Source: Phoronis australis
Taxonomy: Eukaryota > Phoronida > Phoronidae
Assembly: GCA_002633005.1 (NCBI GenBank)
Contig: NMRA01000063.1
Coordinates: 479,081 to 540,923, forward strand
DNA length: 61,843 nucleotides
Direction of reading: 5' to 3'
Shown: in pieces, positions 55,249 through 61,843 of the stretch
Layout: each line of letters opens with the position of its first letter
How positions within the stretch are numbered: the stretch's first letter is position 1
Made by a program: the position numbers and the translations under genes
Notes under the pieces: model-generated
The model's database searches: none
Seen by the model: only the letters and a program-made list of their open reading frames with translations
Told to the model about the DNA's origin: nothing

Positions 55249-55395
55249 ATGACCTTTGGATTATCTCTCACGATTTGACCTTTGACTTCGGACGCACCTT
55301 CATTGCCCGTAGTGGATATTATGGCCCTAACTCTGAGACTGAAGTTTTGATTAAACCTGTGGCAGGGTTCTCATCGTCTAATTGGCCAGACAACA
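55249..55395 (+). CDS. ZGRF1: ZGRF1-like exon 12 (residues 999-1048)
   Basis: Acceptor TACATTACAG, donor GTAAGT, 147 nt, phase 1 both ends. Encodes DDLWIISHDLTFDFGRTFIA and GYYGPNSETEVLI followed by SSSNWPDN. These match the family segment that links the GRF finger to the helicase (DDLW..S..L.F, FGP, NWP). Confidence 0.93.
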
Positions 55396-55838
55396 GTAAG
55401 TACTGTACCATGCTGTACTAGAGACCCTAACAAGAACTTAATTTTCATGAACACTTTCCTTTCAAAGTAAAGCCCAGCTATTGGTTATTAATTCAATGGG
55501 TGTTATATAATACAATAATGTCATCCTTGAGGATGACTAGAATGGGAGGAATAAGGAGTCACTAAATTATGTCTGCCTGCAGGTGTTATTTTGTTATGGT
55601 GACACTGCTCCAACCTATAGGTGTTTTGTTGATAATGATAATCTCGTTTAAGTAGCGCTTGGGCACTTTATGATGAGTTTTTAGAACTGTGTCCTTGTGA
55701 TTTAAAATATGCCACAAGTTTGGCAGCCCATTTAACAATAGCTGTTCTCTAATAATTCTTTCTCATTAAGATAAGGACCAACTACTATTAAGAAGGGGTC
55801 CTTTCACCTGACCCTAAGAATGCCTCTTTCTGTTTCAG

Positions 55839-55950
55839 GTGTGTGCCATGCTATTCACATGGGCAACACCTGCTCAGAGCTGATGTGCCTGGACACCCTA
55901 CAGGACCTGTCACCTCAGGCTCTACCTCTGTTGCCACACCTTCTGTCCAG
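55839..55950 (+). CDS. ZGRF1: ZGRF1-like exon 13 (residues 1048-1085)
   Basis: Acceptor TTTCTGTTTCAG, donor GTATTC, 112 nt, phase 1 to 2. Encodes SVCHAIHMGNTCSELMCLDT and LQDLSPQALPLLPHLLS, corresponding to the family's H-A-x-x-x-x-N-x-x-E-L block. Continues the pre-helicase domain. Confidence 0.92.
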
Positions 55951-56159
55951 GTATTCGCCACACAGTATGGTGCAACATTGAAATTACATTTTGTCCATTT
56001 TGTCAATGTAAACAATTGGGAATAAAAGGTTCTCCATGGTTATCATATCTTTTGTGAAACTTGGTATTTTTAGCAATACATGTGATAATGTTGGGTGAGA
56101 TGATGTTGGGTGAGATGATGTTGGCTGAGATGAGTGTTAATAGAAAGAGATAACCAGGA

Positions 56160-56176
56160 CTGGTTATCTCTTCCTG
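56160..56176. repeat. 17-bp arm, exact inverse of 60969-60985
   Basis: CTGGTTATCTCTTCCTG here is the reverse complement of CAGGAAGAGATAACCAG at 60969. Locally it also forms one side of an AGAGATAACCAG palindrome (56147-56172). Confidence 0.7.
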
Positions 56177-56219
56177 CTGTTAGTCATATGTTTATGGACA
56201 GATGTCCTTTGTTTTTCAG

Positions 56220-56313
56220 AAATGCCACAACTGTAAGACGCCCAAACTGCCGGTTTTCCACTCCAGCTCAAAGTAATCCAACATACATCCTGCACACTAC
56301 AAGTGATGTCATT
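56220..56313 (+). CDS. ZGRF1: ZGRF1-like exon 14, last one visible (residues 1085-1116)
   Basis: Acceptor TTTGTTTTTCAG, phase 2 start; the frame reads RNATTVRRPNCRFSTPAQSN, then TYILHTTSDVI. The donor is taken as ATT|GTGAGC at 56313 (phase 0), but the frame stays open to about 56355, so the 3' end is uncertain. No later exon, in particular none of the SF1 helicase motifs, is found before the window ends. Confidence 0.65.
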
Positions 56314-56367
56314 GTGAGCGTTCCATTTCATGAACTAGAAAGCACCCTTTTGCTGCGTGTCATTTGT

Positions 56368-59077
56368 TACGCACCTACATATTTATATTTGGTGGCATTA
56401 TGCTGTCAACTCTGTCCATCCGGCATCTGTCCAGCGTCCGCTGCTCTATCTACAAAATTCTATGATGTATGTTCATGAAATGTGTTCCTTTCATGGATGG
56501 TATGGCATGAGTGAACTTTCGGATGGATCCGACTACCAGTGTGCCCCCTTGTGGCAATTTAAGTGTTTTACGTTTACCTCTGTATCTTCAGAGGTGCTTG
56601 ACGTATTTTCATGAAATTTCATGGCATACAGGTGTCTATTAGTGAAATGACGCAATCCCTTCATTTGCGGGTGAATTTGAGGTATTTTGCGCCACCTAGT
56701 GACAACTTTTACTGTTTTCAAGTCTGTTTTGGCATCTACCCCTCTATCTACCAAACCACTTCAAGGATGATTGTGAAAATTGGCATTTATGCTCTTACTA
56801 TGAAGAAGATGGCTGACGATGATTTTGCGATGACTTTGACTATTGTGGCACCTCCTAGTGGCAGTTTTTTTGCACCCGATATCTGTATCTCCAGGATCTG
56901 TATTAAATTTAGTAAGTGTATTCATAGGAAGTTGTCAACAGACGACGATGACTTTCAGATGGATCCGCCGAACACTGTGCCCCACTGTGGCAATTCCGTC
57001 TTTTTTCTGTTTTCCCGTTTCTCTGAAGTTCCTTTACGGATTTTTATGAAATTTAATAAATAGGATTCTACTTAAAAACGGTGACATGTTCCCGTTTTCA
57101 AATGGAATTGACTTATTTTGCGCCATCTAGTGACCATTTTTTATTCACCCACATATTTATATGTGGACGCATTATGCCGTCCGTCCGTGCGGCGTCCGTC
57201 TGTCTGGCATCTGCTGCTCTATCTCCAAAACCCTTTGATATACGTTCATGAAATTTGGCACACAATTATGTTCCTCTCATGAATGAGACGGCAGGAGCGA
57301 ACTTTCAGACGGATTTGACTACCCCTGTGCCCCCTAGGGGCAATTTTAGTTTCTTACGCTTACCTTTGTATCTTCAAAAGTCTCCTATTAGTGAGATGAC
57401 GCTATCCTTACGTTTTTGGATGGATTCGACGTAGTTTGCGCTACCTATTGGCTGTTTTTACTGTTTTTGACTCCGTTTTTTGTGCGTCCACCCCTCTATC
57501 AACCAAACTGCTCAAAGGATGATTGTGAAAATTGGCATGTATGTTTTTACTATGAAGTGGACATTTGACCATATTTTTTGACGACTTCAACTACTGTGGC
57601 GCCTCCTAGTGGCAGTTTCGTTTTTTTGCGCCTATAGCTGTATCTCCTAAACCGTTTGCAGGATCTTTACGAAATTGAATAAGTACATTTATGTGGTGTT
57701 AACAACGGACAACAACGACTTTAGACAGATCTGACTAATGGTATGCCACCTAGTGACAATTTTATTTTTTTTTACGTTTACCTCTGTATTTTCAAAGGTC
57801 CTCAATGTATTTTCATAAAATTTGTCATATAGGCATGTATTATTGAGGTGTCGCTATCTCTCTGTTTTCAGAGGGATTTGACCTAGTTTGCGCCACCTAG
57901 AGGCCATTTTTACTGTTTTGGAGTCTGTTTTTTTGCGTCCACCCCTCTGTCAACCAAACCGCTTTCAGGATAATTGTGAAAATGTGAATGTTTGTTTTTA
58001 CTATGAAGTGGACGGCTGTCGATGATTTTCCGACGAGTTCGACTACTGTGGCACCTCCTAGTGGCAGTTTTGTTTTTTTGCGCTCATGGCTGTATCTATT
58101 AAATCATTTGCAGGATCTTTACTTAATAATAGCAAGTACTTATATGATGTTGACAATGGATGACAATGACTTTCGGATGGATCTGACTTGTGGTGTGCCC
58201 CCTAGTGGCAATTTTAGTTTTTACGTTTACCAGTCTGTATCTTCAAAGGTCCTCAACAGAATTTCAGAAAATTTTGGATATAGGCATCTATTGGTGAGAT
58301 TTCGCTATCATCCTGTTTTTGGATGGAATCGAGGTATTTTGTGCCACCTCATGGCCATTTTTTGCTGTTTTCAAATCTTGTTTTTGGCGTCCACCCCTCC
58401 ATCAACCAAATCATTCTAGGGATTGTTTTGAAAATTGGCGTATATGTTTTCAGTGTGAACAGGACGTTTGATGATGGCGACTGACTACTGTGGCACCTCC
58501 TAGTGGTTGTTTTTATTTGTTTTACACCCATAGCTGTATCTCCAAAACCCACTGCAGGATATTTATTAAGTTTAGTAAATGAATTTGTATGAAGATAACA
58601 GACGACTTTCAGGCGGATGGAACGGACGCTGTGCCCACAAGTGGAAATTTCATTTTGTTCTGTTTTCCTTTGTTTCTCTGAAGTTCCTTGACAGATTTTT
58701 ATGAAACATGGCATGTTCCCATTTTTGGATGGATTGTACGTTTTTGCGCCATCTAGTGGCCATTTTTATGATACAAATAACCCCAAAAGCACATCATTTG
58801 TGATGCATTCATGGGCGCATTTCAACGGTCCGCGTTGCTCTTGTTACTGATTTTATTTGATTTTTTGACGTCCACCCCTCTATCAACCAAACCGCTCTAA
58901 AGATGTTAGTGAAAATTGGCATGTATGTTCTTAATACGAAGGTGGCCATGATTTTCGGATGGCCTCGACTAGTGTGGCGCCTCCTAGTGGCTATTTTGTT
59001 TTTTTTCACCCATGGCTGTATCTCCTAAACCGTTTGCAGGATCTTTGCTAAATTTAGCAATTGTACTTACATGTTGT
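56368..59077 (+). repeat. CTCF-box repeat elements, copy 5 (nested)
   Basis: A degraded leader (ACGCACCTACATATTTATAT) starts at 56368 directly after exon 14. A second leader ATTCACCCACATATTTATAT with TATGTGGACGCAT and CCGTCCGTCCG is inserted at a T-run near 57141. Boxes lie near 56696, 56855, 57127, 57605, 57750, 57897, 58057, 58202, 58500, 58752 and 58982. A 3' module (GCATTCATGGGCGCATTTCA, GCTCTTGTT) ends at about 58843. Confidence 0.87.
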
Positions 59078-59425
59078 TGTTAGGTTTGTTAGGTATTCCC
59101 GCTAGGGGGCAGTTTTGAGTTTTATTGAGGAGTTCTAGTTGGTCGTCGATAGTGAGCAGACGTCATGATGTGTCTGAACACTAAGGCTGGACTGTAATAT
59201 TTTTGTGGACTTATGGAGTCAACGGAACACGTGAGGACGCCTTGGTGATGAAGACTGAAGATGCCGCAAGTTTCAAGTTTTGGACTGTTGGTGCTGACGT
59301 TTGACCATGTCTTTGTCCCAAGTTTCGCGTAACTTGTTGTCATGTTGTTTGTAAATATGTAAATAGATATTAATTTAGATCAGGATAACTGTAAATTGGT
59401 TCTTTTTGTTTATATTACTGTAACA
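59078..59425 (+). mobile_element. Solo LTR of a retrotransposon
   Basis: The 348-bp insert starts TGTTAGG and ends GTAACA, so it has TG...CA ends with a TGTTA/TAACA inverted repeat. It is flanked by the 5-bp duplication GTTGT (59073-59077 and 59426-59430). Removing it and one GTTGT restores the continuous monomer sequence (ATGTTGTTAACAACGG) seen in other copies. No internal region or second LTR is present. Strand is assigned by convention only. Confidence 0.85.
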
Positions 59426-60570
59426 GTTGTTAACAACGGATGACTTCCAGTGTGCCCCCTAGTGGCAATTTTAGTTTTTTAGGTTTACCTTCGTATCTTC
59501 AAAGGTCCTCAATGGATTTTCAGAAAATTTGGAATATAGGCATCTATTGGTGAGATGATGCTATCCTCCCATTTTCGGATTGAATCGAGGTACTTTGCAC
59601 CACCTAGTGGCCATTTTTCTGTGTTTTGTTCTGGTTTTGGTGTCCACCCGTCGGTCAACCAAACCATTCTAAGGATGATTTTGAAAATCGGCGTGTATGT
59701 TCTCAGTGTGAAGAGGACGGTTGACGATAACGAATTCGACTACTTTGGCACCTCCTAGTGGTAGATTTGTTTTCTTTTGTGCCCAAAAGTCCCTCTCCTA
59801 AACACACTGCAGGATCTTTATTAAATTTAGTAATTGCATTTATATGAAGCTAACAACAGACAACGATGTTTTTCAGGCAGATCCAATGAACACTGTGCCC
59901 CATAGTAACAATTTAATTTTTTTCATTTTCCTTTGTTTCTCTGAAGTTCCTTGCCAGATTTTTACGAAATTTGGTAAATAACTTTCTATTAATGAAGCGG
60001 TGGCATGTTCTCGTTTTCAGATGGATTGGATTTTTTGTGGCTATTTTTATGAAACAAATAAACTTCCCTAGAAGCACACTGTTTGCATATTTCGTGGGCG
60101 CATTTCAACTCTCTGCGTTGCTGTTGTACTGTTTTCTAATCTGTTTTTGATGAAAATTGGCATATATGTTTTTAGTGTGAAGGGGACTGTTTGCGATGAT
60201 TTTCCAACAACTTTGACTGCTGTGACGCTTCTTATTGGCATTTTTTGCACCCATAGCTGTATCTCCATTGCAGGATCTTTTTTAAATTGAACAGGTGTAT
60301 TTATATAAAGTTGACAATGGATGGTGATGACTTTCGGCAATTTCATTTTTTCCATTTTCCTTTGTCTGAAGTTCCTTGACAGATTTTTATGAAATTTGGT
60401 AAATAGCTTTCTATTAAGGATACGTGGTGGCATGTTGCCGTTCTTGAATGGATTCAACGTATTTTGCGCCGTCTAGGGACCATTTTTCTTATACAAATCA
60501 ATATCTCTAGAAGCACACCATTTGCGATGCATTCGTGGGTGCATTTCAACGTTCCGCATTGCTCTTTTAA
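59426..60570 (+). repeat. CTCF-box repeat elements, copy 5 continued
   Basis: Monomers resume after the solo LTR, with boxes near 59458, 59604 and 59752. Two 3' modules end at about 60127 and 60569. The last part is short and decayed. Confidence 0.82.
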
Positions 60571-61843
60571 TAGAATTTTGATATATCTCCGTTCTACTAC
60601 AATCAGTGAGCATATTTTTTGATTTAACATAATAACATTTTCGATTTTTCATATTTTTAAAAAGCACACCAAAATGACCTGTCATGATATCCGTATTAAG
60701 AGGAGTCATGACATAGTAATTGTTCATGTATTTAGCATGCAGTATGGCTGGCAAGTGAAATTTTATTTTTGTCAAATTTCTCCACAAAAGAAACGATTAA
60801 TAACGTTTTAGTCCATTACAAGCATGGTTTGCTGTGTGTTGATGTCATTTAACAATATTTTGGTAAAGTTTCCCTTATTTGCAGCAACGACTATTTAATT
60901 TTTGTCATTTATTTTTGTGTAAAATAAGTGGTGATTTATTGTTAGCTTTTCATGACCATGAATAATATCAGGAAGAGATAACCAGGAAGGGACAACTGTT
61001 TTAGCGCATTTTAACGTGATTTCAAACGTGATTTCAAAAGTAAATGTTCAAGTTATCTGGAATCCAAGCATTATTTTTGAAAGATTAACTCTTTAGCTAT
61101 AAAATGACACCACTTTGGTCCTCAAAGACTGCATATTACTGGCACTGGGATGCTTTGAACGTGACATGTTTACCCTTCCAAAAGATGCTTCTTCCCAGGC
61201 ATGTACTCGGGCATGAGCCTCTTTTTTGAACCAACAGATGTCACTAACATATGCAAATGAGGCTCGCATCGCTACGTCATACGACGTCATACGGCGCGAG
61301 CTTCCAATTTGAAACGTCAGGTGCCTATAGTGTATGACTTGAAACGCAGTAGTCTACTTGATCGGGTATATCCTAGTATGATTCCAAGAAAACTAAGAAC
61401 TCACCCAAGTCAATGTTCAAAGAACATTGAGTATGGTTTCACATGAAAATACATTTAATTGTATTTGGATACGCTTGCGTGTGTGTATGCGTGGACTTTG
61501 TCATTTTAAAAGCAGAAATTCAGTAGCGTTAGCCCTAAGCCACGGTGGCCGGTGTCGTGGCGGTCCCCGGGAAGTCTGATCCATGCACGTGCAATTCGAT
61601 GAACTAATGCTAGTCGCTGGTCAGCTCCGCTACGATTCATTTGGGACGTGCGGCTTAGCTCGAACCTATGCCCGTTTTCTGGCTCCAAAGATCGTTTTTT
61701 GATCCCCAACGGTTTCGGGAAAAGTTCATTTTAATAGGGTCATTCCCTGAAGATTTTTTTGAAAGGTATGGTCCCCGAAGTCCTTGGCCTATAGAGCTCA
61801 TCAAAATTCCTTGTTGAAACACGGCCACTTGTCCAGATTCTGC
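60571..61843. other. Right-hand end, no gene recognised
   Basis: No helicase exon is seen. At 61255-61295 an ATGCAAAT octamer is followed by two ACGTCA sites (CRE-like) in a short CpG-containing segment, which could be regulatory. 61540-61690 is GC-richer and has no recognised product. Confidence 0.4.

Larger units (their letters stand above)
18367..56313 (+). other. ZGRF1: ZGRF1-like gene span (14 coding exons seen, 3' part missing)
   Basis: Exons 1-14 join in frame into about 1116 codons. Recognition rests on three family blocks: the N-terminal DUF2439 domain starting MEKSFTVLYTHQ, a GRF zinc finger (C875, H877, C900, C908), and the DDLWIISHDLTF / YYGPNSETE / NWPDN segment that precedes the helicase in ZGRF1 proteins. 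In vertebrates ZGRF1 is a 5'-3' SF1 helicase that unwinds D-loops, stimulates RAD51 strand exchange and helps repair crosslinks; the yeast Mte1 and Dbl2 proteins share the N-terminal domain. The helicase exons are not found before 61843 and presumably lie downstream. Introns are crowded with minisatellites and mobile elements. Confidence 0.9.

Noticed and set aside
56611-57063. 150-codon plus-strand frame
   Set aside because: It translates the non-coding CTCF-box repeat; the same repeat elsewhere is not open in this frame.

Overview
The window is genomic DNA from a metazoan. Coding sequence is split into short exons with GT-AG boundaries. Non-LTR retrotransposon (LINE) remains, tRNA-derived SINE pieces, TTAA-flanked DNA transposons, a solo LTR and many minisatellites fill the rest. 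There are no operons, bacterial ribosome sites or CRISPR arrays. The mixture of repeats suggests a marine invertebrate (a non-vertebrate deuterostome or a lophotrochozoan), but I cannot name the species from sequence alone.

The one recognisable host gene is a ZGRF1-like gene on the + strand. Fourteen coding exons run from the start codon at 18408 to about 56313. They join in consistent phase into about 1116 codons: an N-terminal DUF2439 domain (exons 1-4), one very large low-complexity exon (31074-32898), a GRF zinc finger split over exons 9 and 10, and the linker that precedes the helicase in this family. The SF1 helicase exons are not visible and presumably lie past the right edge. In vertebrates ZGRF1 is a DNA helicase that works with RAD51 in crosslink repair and D-loop processing. 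The fungal proteins Mte1 and Dbl2 share its N-terminal domain.

Layout: 1-4010 is a decayed LINE carrying a TTAA-flanked insertion and an internal 61-bp tandem repeat. 4678-14524 holds three phase-compatible candidate exons of an unrecognised minus-strand gene, one of which encodes a very acidic repeat protein; between them lie minisatellites and a 2.2-kb inverted-repeat element. 14525-18366 is the flank between the two divergent genes. 18367-56313 is the ZGRF1-like gene, whose introns carry most of the repeats, including a minus-strand LINE split by another element and a 2.8-kb Kolobok/T2-like element. 56314-61843 is mostly repeat arrays with a solo LTR.

The most striking feature is a dispersed repeat family covering roughly a fifth of the window (blocks near 21.2, 22.8-25.0, 28.4-30.8, 33.0-35.7, 41.9-43.6 and 56.4-60.6 kb). 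Each block is built of ~150-bp monomers in a three-part ~452-bp higher-order unit. Every monomer ends in a conserved box that, read on the minus strand, matches the CTCF consensus (for example GCCACTAGGTGGCGC). About 40 such boxes, nearly all in one orientation, lie in and beside one DNA-repair gene. A second theme is tandem duplication of splice sites: the exon 9 acceptor is preceded by three decayed copies of itself, and the exon 4 donor is the first unit of a 17-bp minisatellite.
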